A stretch of 64,000 nucleotides of DNA from JAOTVV01 sp041602035 (GCA_041602035.1 JBFIHA010000007.1:1-64000); one strand, 5' to 3'. Shown: positions 1-8,970, counted from the first letter of the stretch. The notes: generated by a model not told the origin, from the sequence alone. Numbers and translations are program-made.

Positions 1-531
1 AAGCAGCCTTTTGGTGAACTCGAACGCCTGATCACGCAGAAGCTGCTGGACGTGGTCCAGGGGCTGGCGCAACGGGAATTGGAGAACGAATCCTGGCTCC
101 GGACGGTCGCGGAACTGGGCGGCCGGAGCTACGAAGAGATGCGCGTCATCGTGCTCGAGTTTCTCGATACGGACATCTTCCATGTGTCCAGTGAGAACTG
201 CGTCTCGTTTCTGGATCCGCTGATTGATTCCTGGGATATGGACCTGGCGACGTTTGCACTGGACATCGTTCTGACCGACAGAGTGGTCTCCGGGAACGTG
301 AAGCGGTTTGAGTTTGTCGAGGTGGAATCCCCACGGCACGACGTCGAAGAGCCTGGGCTCAAGGGATTCCTTCAGGATCCGGCCCTCAGCGGCACAGCGA
401 CCGCGGAGGAAGTCGACTTTCTGAAGAGGCTGAAGCTCCAGGGCAGGCGGCCGACGCCGCTCTACTATTACCGCGAGTTACAGAACCTCAGGGACCCCCT
501 TCATTTTCGCGCCACGGAGAAAGCACCATGA
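1..531 (+). CDS. Hypothetical protein, 5' end outside the window
   Basis: The frame is open from the first base and ends with TGA at 529-531, giving 176 visible residues; the start lies upstream. I do not recognise a family. The visible part is acidic and probably cytoplasmic, with no signal peptide or membrane segment. It is predicted to be largely helical at first (FGELERLITQKLLDVV), with a Tyr-rich stretch near the end (PTPLYYYRELQNL). An in-frame GTG at 52 exists, but the coding pattern continues upstream of it, so it is probably internal. No neighbour within the window hints at a role. Confidence 0.6.
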   Translation, partial: KQPFGELERLITQKLLDVVQGLAQRELENESWLRTVAELGGRSYEEMRVIVLEFLDTDIFHVSSENCVSFLDPLIDSWDMDLATFALDIVLTDRVVSGNVKRFEFVEVESPRHDVEEPGLKGFLQDPALSGTATAEEVDFLKRLKLQGRRPTPLYYYRELQNLRDPLHFRATEKAP

Positions 532-550
532 AGCGAGTGAACCGCCGCTC

Positions 551-913
551 GTGCTGTGCGCCACCGGAGAGTCCCCTTATGAACCTCCTTTGCGGGCGCA
601 TCGCCCACCGGCGCAAGTGAACCGTTCGCGGCTGATACTGGATCGCGCCGGGATGGTGCCGGACGGCGGGCCACCACGCTGTCGGGGATGCGACCTGCGT
701 TTGCAGTTCGGCACCGACCGCGATGGCCGGGCAACGGAATCCTGCGTCTGCGGATACTACGCGTACGTAAAGACACGGTGTGGGCGCGTGGATTTGCGAC
801 GGGGCGCAATGGCTGGCAATGGGAGCGGTCGCGGTCTCGTGAGACGGAGGACGACAGGCCGACATGCCGCTCCATGGGCTCAATACTCTGGCGTGCCCGA
901 TGGCTCGGAGTAA
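551..913 (+). CDS. Doubtful small zinc-ribbon-like protein
   Basis: An open frame of 120 codons starting at GTG; an ATG at 653 would give 86 residues. The centre contains a CRGC pair followed about 18 residues later by CVCGYYAY, resembling the two knuckles of a zinc ribbon. The flanks are low-complexity Arg/Gly-rich, typical of non-coding GC-rich DNA. There is no clear ribosome site, and the last 34 bases overlap another doubtful Cys-rich frame on the opposite strand. Apart from this frame, I see nothing else in the stretch 532-879. It could equally be a decayed gene or chance. Confidence 0.25.
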   Translation: MLCATGESPYEPPLRAHRPPAQVNRSRLILDRAGMVPDGGPPRCRGCDLRLQFGTDRDGRATESCVCGYYAYVKTRCGRVDLRRGAMAGNGSGRGLVRRRTTGRHAAPWAQYSGVPDGSE

Positions 914-1092
914 TCGCCAGACGTACACTTCACGCACTGCTGACGTTGATCAGCGTTCGCCCCCTTGAAATCCCTGTTATGGCAGATGTCACACCGCCCA
1001 TATGAAACAGGGCCGAAGGTGAATTTCTGCTCGCACCACTTGGCGTTGGTACAACCACGGCCGCTGTGACACTTCCTGCAGAGGAGCATCAT
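880..1092 (-). CDS. Small Cys-rich, probably zinc-binding protein
   Basis: This 70-residue frame starts at the first of two adjacent ATGs (1090-1092). Eight cysteines lie at residues 5, 8, 14, 20, 34, 37, 53 and 56, forming CRKC, CDIC and CVKC knuckles, with a well-formed segment KFTFGPVSYGRCDICH between them. This spacing looks like a zinc-binding mini-protein of two or more knuckles, and the composition is unlike random GC-rich sequence. No Shine-Dalgarno is evident. It lies just upstream of tRNA-Asn, which is on the same strand and further 5'. I do not recognise a family; DNA, RNA or protein binding are all possible. Confidence 0.5.
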   Translation of the reverse strand: MMLLCRKCHSGRGCTNAKWCEQKFTFGPVSYGRCDICHNRDFKGANADQRQQCVKCTSGDYSEPSGTPEY

Positions 1093-1173
1093 GTCCACCG
1101 CCGCGGTACCAGAAACACGGCGCCCGGCCAGCCGACAGAGCATCTTCCGCGTCCACGAAGGCCAGGAGGCGAA

Positions 1174-1246
1174 CTCCGGAGGAGGGACTCGAACCCCCGA
1201 CCCGGCGGTTAACAGCCGCCTGCTCTACCAGCTGAGCTACTCCGGA
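1174..1246 (-). tRNA. tRNA-Asn (anticodon GTT)
   Basis: A 73-base cloverleaf on the reverse strand. The acceptor stem TCCGGAG pairs with CTCCGGA, the D arm is GCTC..GAGC, the anticodon stem GGCGG/CCGCC holds loop CTGTTAA (anticodon GTT), and the T arm GGGGG-TTCGAGT-CCCTC is regular apart from one weak pair. The discriminator is G and CCA is not encoded. It is a single isolated tRNA gene. Confidence 0.96.
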
Positions 1247-1361
1247 ATGCGTGGCCGAGCGAAACGTCGCCACGACGCCGTCAGTCTAACGGTGCCCGGG
1301 AAGCCACGCAAGCGAGTCGGCTGGCCGTCCACTGCGGCTCGATCGGCCTCGTCGAGAACCG

Positions 1362-4163
1362 TCAATGCACCAGTGCTGCCGAGGCGGCGAGGGCGTCGCG
1401 CAGATACCGGCCAGTCGCGCTTTCGGTGTCCGCCAGGTCCTCCGGCGTGCCAGTGGCAACGATGCGGCCACCCGCCTCGCCGCCTTCCGGCCCGAGGTCG
1501 ATCACCCAGTCGGCGCGCTTGATCACGTCCAGGTGGTGTTCGATCACGACCACGGTGTGCCCGGCATCGACCAGCCGGTCGAGCACCTTGATCAGCATGC
1601 GAACGTCGTCGACATGAAGGCCGGTCGTCGGCTCGTCCAGGATGTACAGCCGGCGCTCACGCTTACGCGCCAACGTGGCGAGCTGCCGGGCGATCTTGAG
1701 CCGCTGAGCCTCGCCGCCGGACAGGGTGGTTGCCGGCTGGCCCAGTCTCACATAGCCGAGCCCCACCTGCTGCAGGTGCCACAGTGCTTTTCCCAGGCGC
1801 TCCTGGTGGCGAAACCGGGTCATGGCCTCGTCGACCGTCAGGTTCAGGACGTCGTGGATCGACAGTCCCTTGATGCGCACGTCCAAGATCTCCGGCTCGA
1901 ATCGCGTACCTTCGCAAGCCTCGCATGGGACGAACACATCGGCGAGGAACACCATCTCGACCTGCACATGGCCCGCGCCCTCGCACAGACGGCAGCGGCC
2001 GCCCGCTGGAGCGTTGAAGCTGAATGTGGTGGCGGTGTAGCCCCGGGCCCTGGCGAGTGGCTGTGCCGCGAACAGGTCACGAATCTCATCGAACGCGCGC
2101 ACGTACGTGATCGGGTTGGAGCGCGGTGTGCGTCCGATGGGCGACTGGTCGATCATCACGACGTCGCCCAGACCCTCCCACCCCGCCATCTCGTCCACCG
2201 CACCGACCGGCTCGCCCAGGTGCTCCTTGGCTCCGTGCGAGCCTTTGAGTCGTGCCGCCAGCTGACGGTACAGCACGTCGTGTACGAGCGTGGATTTCCC
2301 GGACCCGGACACGCCGGTCACGGCGGTGAGCACGCCGAGCGGGATCGCGGCATCCACCCCGGTCAAGTTGTGGCAACGCGCTCCGCGAATCGAGAGCTGC
2401 CGAGACCAGCGCCGGCGCGCGCTCGGAATGGTGATGGTCCGCTCCCCGCTCAGGTACTGACCGGTGAGTGTGTGCCCATCGCTCGCCCCCGCCACGGAGC
2501 CCGCGTACACCAGCTCACCCCCCTGCTCGCCGCTGCCAGGACCGAGCTCGATCATGTAGTCGGCGGCGCGGATCGTGGCGGGGTCGTGCTCGACGATCAC
2601 CACCGTGTTGCCTTCCTGCCGCAGGCGATGAAGCAGTGAGAGGAGTCGGTCAATGTCGCGAGGGTGGAGGCCGATCGACGGCTCGTCGAGGACGTACATG
2701 GTGTCGACCAGCCGGGAGCCCAATGCGTTGGCCAGGGCAATCCGCTGGGCCTCGCCTCCCGACAGGGTCCGCGTCTGCCGGTCGAGCGAGAGGTAGCCCA
2801 CGCCCACGTCGCGCAGGAAGTCGACGCGGTCGTGGAGTTCGCGCAGGATGGTGGCGGCCACGGCGTGTTCGTGTGAGGAGACGGCGAGTCGGTCGAGCCA
2901 CCCAGCGAGGCCGTCGGCCGTGAGCTGTGCGATCTCCCCGATCGACGCCCCGGCCACGTGCACCGCGAGGGCTTCGGGTCGGAGTCGCGCCCCGCGGCAC
3001 GCTGGGCACCGCTTGGCGAGCTGATACTGCCGGAGGAAGACTCGGATGTACTGCTTGTACCGCTTTCGCTCGAGCGCGCGCAGAAACGGAAACACCCCCT
3101 GGAAACGACCGGACGTGTTGTGCAACAGAAACCGCTGGTCGGCCTTTCGCAGCGAGTGCCAGGGGGCCTCGTAGTCGATGTCACGAGCCTCGGCCGTCTG
3201 TTTCAGTTGGCGCCGCCGTCTGGTGTAGCGCGGCTTGGTCCACGGATCCAGCGCCCCCTGCTTTAGTGAGCGCTCCGGGTCGGGCACGATCAGTGATTCG
3301 TCGTACTCCAGCACCGCCCCGAACCCGTTGCATGCCGGGCACGCGCCCCGGGGGTTGTTGAAGGAAAAGAGCGCCGGGGTGAGCGGCACCGTGGGGGTAT
3401 CGCAGGCGACGCATCGGGGGTGTTGTGAAAAGCGGACGATTTCGGGCCCCCCGTGCACTTCGGCGCGCCCTTCCCCTTCGGCAAAGGCGATCGCGATGGA
3501 GTCGGCCAGGCGACCGCGGGCCGACGGCGTCACCGCGATACGGTCCACGACGACGAGGCACGGTGTGCAATCGAGACGCACGTCGCTAGGCAGCGCCTCG
3601 AGCTGACACACTCGTCCATTCACCATGACCCGCACGAACCCCATGGCGCGGAGATTCTCGAGCACGAGATCGTGGCTTGGCCGACCGGCGATCGGAAGTG
3701 GGAAGCAGAGGAGCACGCGCTCGCCCGACAGGTGCTCGAGGACGCGGCTCGCCGCCGTGGAGGGTGAATCCACCGTGACGGGCGCGCTGCAGGCGTGGCA
3801 CTGCTGACGGCCGATGCGGGCCCAAAGCAAACGGAGGTAGTCGGCGACTTCCGTTGCCGTCCCGACGGTCGATCGGCTGGACGTCGTGGGGTTCTTCTGC
3901 TCGATCGCGACCGCGGGAGCGACCCCATCGATCCGATCCACGGCCGGCTTGGGCATTCGGTCGAGAAACTGCTTGGCATAGGTGGAGAGGGATTCGACGT
4001 ACCGTCGCTGTCCTTCGGCATAGAGCGTATCGAACGCTAGGGAACTCTTGCCCGAACCGGATGGACCCGTGATGACCGTCAAGGCGTGGCGTGGGATCTC
4101 GAACGAGATCCGCTTCAGGTTGTGCTGGGATGCTCCCTGGACGACGATCCGATCGGCGGGCAT
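1362..4163 (-). CDS. uvrA: Excinuclease ABC subunit A
   Basis: UvrA is the damage-sensing ATPase of nucleotide excision repair; it loads UvrB on DNA lesions. The 933-residue protein has the full tandem ABC layout: Walker A GPSGSGKS at residues 33-40, zinc-finger cysteines (CVAC..CPAC), signature LSGGEAQRI, then a second half with Walker A GVSGSGKST, zinc finger CRLC..CEAC and LSGGEAQRL, each half followed by a DEP-type Walker B. The start is set at ATG 4163 because homologous sequence (MPADRIVVQG) begins there; the same frame stays open upstream, but that stretch overlaps the divergent gene. A TAAGCT hexamer seven bases before the ATG suggests a leaderless transcript. Its loop IEQKNPTTSSRSTVGT differs slightly from the E. 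coli form. Confidence 0.96.
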   Translation of the reverse strand: MPADRIVVQGASQHNLKRISFEIPRHALTVITGPSGSGKSSLAFDTLYAEGQRRYVESLSTYAKQFLDRMPKPAVDRIDGVAPAVAIEQKNPTTSSRSTVGTATEVADYLRLLWARIGRQQCHACSAPVTVDSPSTAASRVLEHLSGERVLLCFPLPIAGRPSHDLVLENLRAMGFVRVMVNGRVCQLEALPSDVRLDCTPCLVVVDRIAVTPSARGRLADSIAIAFAEGEGRAEVHGGPEIVRFSQHPRCVACDTPTVPLTPALFSFNNPRGACPACNGFGAVLEYDESLIVPDPERSLKQGALDPWTKPRYTRRRRQLKQTAEARDIDYEAPWHSLRKADQRFLLHNTSGRFQGVFPFLRALERKRYKQYIRVFLRQYQLAKRCPACRGARLRPEALAVHVAGASIGEIAQLTADGLAGWLDRLAVSSHEHAVAATILRELHDRVDFLRDVGVGYLSLDRQTRTLSGGEAQRIALANALGSRLVDTMYVLDEPSIGLHPRDIDRLLSLLHRLRQEGNTVVIVEHDPATIRAADYMIELGPGSGEQGGELVYAGSVAGASDGHTLTGQYLSGERTITIPSARRRWSRQLSIRGARCHNLTGVDAAIPLGVLTAVTGVSGSGKSTLVHDVLYRQLAARLKGSHGAKEHLGEPVGAVDEMAGWEGLGDVVMIDQSPIGRTPRSNPITYVRAFDEIRDLFAAQPLARARGYTATTFSFNAPAGGRCRLCEGAGHVQVEMVFLADVFVPCEACEGTRFEPEILDVRIKGLSIHDVLNLTVDEAMTRFRHQERLGKALWHLQQVGLGYVRLGQPATTLSGGEAQRLKIARQLATLARKRERRLYILDEPTTGLHVDDVRMLIKVLDRLVDAGHTVVVIEHHLDVIKRADWVIDLGPEGGEAGGRIVATGTPEDLADTESATGRYLRDALAASAALVH

Positions 4164-4170
4164 GGCCCGA

Positions 4171-4176
4171 AGCTTA
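4171..4176 (-). promoter_or_regulatory. Putative -10 hexamer of uvrA
   Basis: TAAGCT on the reverse strand ends seven bases before the uvrA ATG. No Shine-Dalgarno is present, so transcription would begin at or next to the start codon. No convincing -35 was found. Confidence 0.4.
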
Positions 4177-4209
4177 CCTGCTTCCGGCGGCCCGCTACAA
4201 GCACCGGCG

Positions 4210-4239
4210 TTGACGACCGCCAACGGCAGACGGTAGCTT
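4210..4239 (+). promoter_or_regulatory. Putative sigma-70-type promoter
   Basis: TTGACG (4210-4215) and TAGCTT (4234-4239) are separated by 18 bases. The predicted start is about five bases before the ATG at 4251, so the mRNA would be nearly leaderless. It drives the membrane protein gene divergent from uvrA. Confidence 0.55.
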
Positions 4240-4250
4240 GGCTCCCTGCC

Positions 4251-5372
4251 ATGATGAATCGCCTCGCACCACAGATCCTCCGTCGCGGCGTCGAGATCTT
4301 CGCGCTGATCTCGGTGATCGTGTTCGCGGCGCTGCTGTTCTACGGGAACAACCTGGAGCTGTTCCTTCGGGCGATGGTCACGCTTCACTGGGGGTGGATC
4401 GTCGTCGGCTTGGGCCTGGCGTCGCTGGACTGGTTCGGCGGCGGTCTCCGGGTCTACGTGTTGGCGCGCCACGTGCACCCCGAGACGTCGTTCAAGGGAG
4501 CGGTGCTCTCGGCCGGACTTAACTTCTGGGGCACCCTGATCACGCCGACCCAAGCGGGCGGTGGCCCGCTGGGCATCTACGTGCTGAAACGCTACGGCAC
4601 GCCCGTTCCGGTGGCCATGGTGGCGCTCTTCATGTCCTTCGTCGCCACGATCCTCTTCTTCACCGTGGCGGGCCCCCTTGCCGTGTTCCTCGGCGCGGGC
4701 CGCTCGTTGGAGGAGCACGGCATTCTTGGCGATGCGGTCTCGCTCAACGACCTGTTCAGGCTGAGTCTGGGTGGGTTCATCGCGATGGGGGTCGTGATGC
4801 TCCTCGTGATGGTCTTTCCGGGCACCGCTCGCCGGATCGCCCAATGGATCATGCGTCGGGTCGAGCGCCGTGGTCACCCGAAGCTCGCCCGCTGGGTGAC
4901 CACGATCAACGAGGGGATCGATCACGCCCACGAGGCGATGGTGGCATTCTATCGTGGTCGAGGCTGGCTCTCCCTTGGCGCGGCGGTCGTGTTGACCGGC
5001 GCTGCGATGGCCAACAAGCTGCTCTCCGGGTACGTCGTGCTCCGCGCCCTGGGCATCCACGCCCCGCTCGTTGATGTCTTACTGTTGCAGACGTTGATCG
5101 TGTTTCTGCTGTATTTTGCGCCCACCCCGGGGGGGTCCGGATTGGCGGAGGTGCTTTCAGCCGCGGTCATGTCGATCTACGTACCCCGCGAGTTGACGCC
5201 GTCCTACGTCCTGCTGTGGAGGATCTTCGTGGGCTATTTGACGGTCGTGGTGGGGTCGGTGGTGTTCTGGCGCTGGCTCAAGCTGTGGGATGAGCAGGCC
5301 AGTAGCGGTGAGGGACCGGATGCAGGGCCGGCCGGTGCGGTTTCGGTTGCACCTCCCTCCGACGACCACTAG
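4251..5372 (+). CDS. Lysylphosphatidylglycerol synthase TM-region-like (UPF0104) membrane protein
   Basis: A 373-residue integral membrane protein with about seven or eight hydrophobic segments, the first at residues 15-32 (IFALISVIVFAALLFY). The motifs TPTQAGGGPLG and APTPGGSGLAE are typical of the flippase-like domain found in MprF and in stand-alone UPF0104 proteins, which are linked to lipid or glycolipid transfer across the inner membrane; the substrate here cannot be told. The start is ATG 4251 (a second ATG follows), placed just after a good promoter; the frame is open further upstream but would run into uvrA. The C-terminus is a short hydrophilic tail. An FHA-protein gene follows after 41 bases on the same strand. 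Confidence 0.82.
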   Translation: MMNRLAPQILRRGVEIFALISVIVFAALLFYGNNLELFLRAMVTLHWGWIVVGLGLASLDWFGGGLRVYVLARHVHPETSFKGAVLSAGLNFWGTLITPTQAGGGPLGIYVLKRYGTPVPVAMVALFMSFVATILFFTVAGPLAVFLGAGRSLEEHGILGDAVSLNDLFRLSLGGFIAMGVVMLLVMVFPGTARRIAQWIMRRVERRGHPKLARWVTTINEGIDHAHEAMVAFYRGRGWLSLGAAVVLTGAAMANKLLSGYVVLRALGIHAPLVDVLLLQTLIVFLLYFAPTPGGSGLAEVLSAAVMSIYVPRELTPSYVLLWRIFVGYLTVVVGSVVFWRWLKLWDEQASSGEGPDAGPAGAVSVAPPSDDH

Positions 5373-5413
5373 CTTTTCACAATTCTTCCCGAATCGCGTA
5401 AGGATCGCGCCCG

Positions 5414-6703
5414 ATGGCATATCTGGCAGTGCGTGGTCGCCGGATTCCCGTTCCCGTCGGCGAGATGGTGATCGGCAGTGATGCGGCCGCTCATCTCGTG
5501 ATCGCCGGGGCCGCTGTCGCCGCGCGCCATGCGATCGTGCAGGGGACGCCGGACGGCCAGGCCGCGATCCGTCTCGCTGGGGGGAACGTGGACGTGCGAG
5601 TGAACGGAGTGCGGTTGGGTCCCCAGCCCATTCCGCTGCTGCATGGCGACAAGATCGAGATCGGGGGCACGGAGCTGTTGTACGTCGACGAGCGGCGCAG
5701 CGGGAGCACGCAATACATGCAGGCGGTCGATCCCTCCCTGGTCGACAAGGGCAAGCCCGTGGCCAGGTCCGAGCCGGGCGGGACCGGTGGGAGCCTGGTG
5801 TCCTTGACCGACGGTCGGGAATACGTGCTGCGAGGCCGGCCGCTCGTGATCGGTCGCGAGGCCGGATGCGACGTGGTGCTCGACTCGCCCAAGGTGTCTC
5901 GGCGGCATGCCGAGCTCATGATGTCGGCGAGGGGGTATGTGCTCGTCGATAGCAGCACCAATGGCACGTTCGTGAACGGCGATCGTGTACACGGGGAGCA
6001 TCTCCTGGCCCGCGGTGACGTGATTCGGATCGGCGATGATGAATTCCGATTTCACGCAGACCTTCCCAAGCCTGCGCCACCGCCGGCGGTGAGCGCGCCG
6101 CCACGGTCGCCGTTTACTGCGCCACCACCGCAGCCCGGGCCGCCATCGCCGCCGCTGGCCGCCCCGGGTCCGCCGCCTGGCGCTGCCGAACGTTTGAGTC
6201 ACACGTTGCATGGTCTCCCGGCCGTTCCACGTCCGGGAGCTCCTGCCCCGAAACCGCCGAGGTCGCCCACGCCCCGTACGCCGGCGCCCGCTGCGCCAGC
6301 CCCGAAGCCGGCAGCCGACGCGCTCGCGTACCTCGTCGTCCGTTCCGGACCGCTCAAGGGGCAGCGGTTCCCGATCAAAGTCCCCATCGTCAACGTGGGA
6401 CGCGCCGACTACAACGACATCGTGCTTCCCGACGACAGCGTCTCGACGACACATGCCAAGATTCAGCGCCGCGAGGGGATCTGGATGTTGGTGGATCTGG
6501 ATTCCACGAACGGCACCATGGTCGACGGCGAGCGCGTGTCGGGTGAAGTGCCGCTGGCCCCGGGAGCATTGGTGCGTGTCGGCCAAGTCCAGACGATCTT
6601 CGAGCCGACCGATGATACCATCGATACCAAGAAGGGAAGCTCGACACGGCTGATGGGCGCCATCCGTCTCCCCGACCCTCCACCGGACAAGCCGCAGAGG
6701 TAG
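5414..6703 (+). CDS. Triple FHA-domain protein
   Basis: FHA domains bind phosphothreonine peptides and recruit substrates to Ser/Thr kinases. This 429-residue protein has a degenerate first FHA (about 1-90, VIGSDAAAHLVI), a canonical second one (about 120-210, VIGREAGCD..SRRHAEL..STNGTFVNG), a long Pro/Ala-rich linker (about 215-305) and a third FHA (about 305-400, NVGRADYND..STNGTMVDG). In the first domain the NGT core is missing, so it may not bind phosphopeptides. An AAGGA lies about ten bases before the ATG. It abuts the PP2C gene with one base between stop and start, forming a phospho-signalling pair; the matching kinase is not adjacent. Confidence 0.9.
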   Translation: MAYLAVRGRRIPVPVGEMVIGSDAAAHLVIAGAAVAARHAIVQGTPDGQAAIRLAGGNVDVRVNGVRLGPQPIPLLHGDKIEIGGTELLYVDERRSGSTQYMQAVDPSLVDKGKPVARSEPGGTGGSLVSLTDGREYVLRGRPLVIGREAGCDVVLDSPKVSRRHAELMMSARGYVLVDSSTNGTFVNGDRVHGEHLLARGDVIRIGDDEFRFHADLPKPAPPPAVSAPPRSPFTAPPPQPGPPSPPLAAPGPPPGAAERLSHTLHGLPAVPRPGAPAPKPPRSPTPRTPAPAAPAPKPAADALAYLVVRSGPLKGQRFPIKVPIVNVGRADYNDIVLPDDSVSTTHAKIQRREGIWMLVDLDSTNGTMVDGERVSGEVPLAPGALVRVGQVQTIFEPTDDTIDTKKGSSTRLMGAIRLPDPPPDKPQR

Positions 6704-6704
6704 C

Positions 6705-7469
6705 GTGGCGCGCACCGTGCGATTCACCTGCGCTGGCCGCACCGATGTCGGCGTCGTGCGCTCGGGGAATGAGGATGCGTTTCTGATGATCCCCGATTCC
6801 GGGGTGTTCATCGTCGCCGACGGCATGGGCGGCCATGCGGCAGGCGAGGTGGCGAGCGAGATGGCGGTGTCGATCGTGGCGGATGCGTTGCAACAGGTGG
6901 TCGGGCGGTCGGATGCCGATGCGGCGGAGATCATACGCCGGTCACTGGTCGAGGCCAACTCCGCAATCTTCCAGCGCACCCTCGTCGAGCAAGACAAGCG
7001 CGGCATGGGCACCACGGCGACGGCGATGGTGATCAACGGCGAGCGGTACATGGTGGGCCAGGTGGGCGACAGTCGGGCGTACGTCCTGCGGGACGGGCAG
7101 CTGTTGCAGATTACGAAAGACCATTCCTACGTGCAGGAGCAGGTGGACGCCGGATACCTGACCCTCGAGCAGGCCCGTACCCATCCGTACTCCAACGTGA
7201 TCACCCGCTGTGTCGGCGCCAACGCCGACGTCGCGCCGGATATCTACGGGGGCACACTACACGCCGGCGACGTGTTCCTCCTGGCCTCTGACGGACTCAC
7301 GGGCATGCTCGAGGACTACGAACTGCACTCGATCTTGAGCTCGGAACGCACCGTCGGGGAGTTCGTGGATTCGCTCATCGCGGAGGCCAACCGACGCGGT
7401 GGTCTGGACAACATCACCGTCATCGTCGTGCGCATCGACGCGGTCGAACACTCCTCCGCGACCGAGTGA
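6705..7469 (+). CDS. PP2C-family Ser/Thr protein phosphatase
   Basis: A 254-residue Stp1/PrpC-like phosphatase that would reverse Ser/Thr kinase phosphorylation in the cytoplasm. The metal-binding and catalytic motifs are all present in order: VRSGNEDAF (about 14-22), VADGMGGHA (about 37-45), GMGTTATAMVI, VGDSRAYVLRDGQL, KDHSYVQEQ, LLASDGLTGML and LDNITVIVVRI at the end. There is no transmembrane tail, unlike PstP, so it is soluble. The start is GTG 6705, one base after the FHA stop, and the stop overlaps the next small gene, so the three genes are translationally coupled. Confidence 0.93.
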   Translation: MARTVRFTCAGRTDVGVVRSGNEDAFLMIPDSGVFIVADGMGGHAAGEVASEMAVSIVADALQQVVGRSDADAAEIIRRSLVEANSAIFQRTLVEQDKRGMGTTATAMVINGERYMVGQVGDSRAYVLRDGQLLQITKDHSYVQEQVDAGYLTLEQARTHPYSNVITRCVGANADVAPDIYGGTLHAGDVFLLASDGLTGMLEDYELHSILSSERTVGEFVDSLIAEANRRGGLDNITVIVVRIDAVEHSSATE

Positions 7470-7675
7470 AGGCCGGCCCGAATCCGGATGCCCTCGGCCA
7501 GGTGGCCGCCGACCATCTCGGACCGCTGCTCTATGCCCTGGAGACCTGTGCGCTCACCATGGAGCAGGCGAATCGGCAGGAGGAGGCGCGGTACTACCGC
7601 GTGCTCGCCGCTCAGCTGGCCGAAGCCGGCGGCTCCCCCCGTCGTGACGCGACCGATCCTCCACCCGCCGACTAG
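7466..7675 (+). CDS. Small coupled hypothetical protein
   Basis: A 69-residue frame that begins with GTG inside the PP2C stop (GTGA overlap). The central region (HLGPLLYALETCALTMEQANRQEEARYYRVLAAQ is too long to be chance in its helical pattern, seen at about residues 17-50) suggests an amphipathic helical hairpin; both ends are Pro/Asp/Gly-rich. I do not recognise a family. Position suggests an accessory of the FHA/PP2C pair. Its TAG stop shares the palindrome CTAG with the stop of the convergent HD gene. Confidence 0.6.
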   Translation: MKAGPNPDALGQVAADHLGPLLYALETCALTMEQANRQEEARYYRVLAAQLAEAGGSPRRDATDPPPAD

Positions 7676-8964
7676 CCGGTCCGGACCAGTGGCCTCCCAG
7701 CGTCGACCTCGGCGCTGACCTGAGCACCCGTGCGCTCGATGAGGGCGAGGATCGGCGCCTCATCCAACCGAACGGACTCGCCAACAAACACGCGGAGCCG
7801 GCGTGCCTGCATGTGAAGCTCCTCTGCGATCGCGTGGATGCCCAGCAGATCTGCTCGGTGGCTCGCGCCAATCTGTTCGGTGCGGCCGTCCCGCATGCGG
7901 AGCGGAAGGTCCACCGCCAGCATGTCGGGCTTGGCCGGGTAATCCAACAGGACCCTTCCGGGACGCAGCCCCAACTCTTCCGCCAGGCGGTTCTCGACGA
8001 CTTCCACGAGGTCGGGGTCGCTCGCCATCCAGTCGTCGCCACCTGACGGCAGCTCGCGCGCGCGGATGTCGAGCGCTCGCTTGTACAGCTGCCGACGCCG
8101 CAGGCGGGCGGATAGCCCGGTGTCCGGGAGGCCACGGACCGCGTCCATCAGCGTTTCGTCGGTACTGTCCGCGATCCACTCGGGATCGAGATGGCCGGTT
8201 GCAAGCGCGGACCGGATGAGCCGCTTGAACATGGCCGTGGCGCTGCGCACCGCGTGGTGCCAGTAGACATTGCGGTACATCTGATACTTCGCGAAGAGGA
8301 GCGACTCCAACGCGCTCACCCCTTTTTCGTTCAGGCCCACGCGCAGCCCGCCGTTCGGCAATGATACGAGGGTGATCGAGTGCAGCAGACGGTCGACGTC
8401 GACCGTCCCGTACGGGACGCCGCACATCCACGCGTCCCGTGTCAGGTACTCGATCTTGTCCAGGTCGAGCGAGCCGGCGATAAGTCCCTGCAGCGGGCTC
8501 GTGCTCGTGCCCCGAATGAGGGCGACCAGACGATCTGCGAGATGGGGGATGCCGAACGCCGCCAGGGCCGCACCGAGCTCGGGGTGGTCGATGTGACGGG
8601 CCGCGAGCATCTCATGCGACTGAAGGCCTGCCTCTTCGAGTGCGTGCGAGAATGGGTAGTGCCCTACATCGTGGAGGAGCGCGGCGAGCGGAATCGTGGC
8701 GACGTCGCTGCCGCCGAGATTCCCGAGTTCGCCGTGTTCGGCCAGCTGCCCGAGCGCGCGCCGCGCGAGATGATAGGTGCCGAGCGCGTGCTCGAACCGG
8801 GAATGGGTCGCGCCGGGATACACGAGGTAGGCATGTCCCAGTTGGCGCACGTAGCGAAGTCGCTGGGCGGGGGCGCTATCGACCACACGGAGGCTGCGCG
8901 CGTCGATCTGGATGTTGTTCCAGACGGGGTCCCGGACGACCTCGAAATCCCCGGCCAGGGCCAT
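7672..8964 (-). CDS. HD-domain phosphohydrolase
   Basis: A 430-residue member of the HD superfamily related to dGTPase/SAMHD1-like hydrolases. The metal ligands are visible: HSRFEHALGTYHLA (His), LLHDVGHYPFSHALEE (His-Asp) and LDLDKIEYLTRD (distal Asp). Family members hydrolyse nucleotides or act as regulators, so the substrate is uncertain. The start is ATG 8964, six bases after the pckA stop, so it is probably the second gene of a pckA operon. The stop overlaps the convergent small gene by a shared CTAG. Confidence 0.85.
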   Translation of the reverse strand: MALAGDFEVVRDPVWNNIQIDARSLRVVDSAPAQRLRYVRQLGHAYLVYPGATHSRFEHALGTYHLARRALGQLAEHGELGNLGGSDVATIPLAALLHDVGHYPFSHALEEAGLQSHEMLAARHIDHPELGAALAAFGIPHLADRLVALIRGTSTSPLQGLIAGSLDLDKIEYLTRDAWMCGVPYGTVDVDRLLHSITLVSLPNGGLRVGLNEKGVSALESLLFAKYQMYRNVYWHHAVRSATAMFKRLIRSALATGHLDPEWIADSTDETLMDAVRGLPDTGLSARLRRRQLYKRALDIRARELPSGGDDWMASDPDLVEVVENRLAEELGLRPGRVLLDYPAKPDMLAVDLPLRMRDGRTEQIGASHRADLLGIHAIAEELHMQARRLRVFVGESVRLDEAPILALIERTGAQVSAEVDAGRPLVRTG

Positions 8965-8970
8965 CGAGGG

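Noticed and set aside
4164..5060. Extension of uvrA by about 300 residues at the N-terminus
   Set aside because: The frame stays open, but this part lies over the divergent membrane protein gene and its promoter, is Arg/Glu/His-rich, and UvrA homology begins at ATG 4163.
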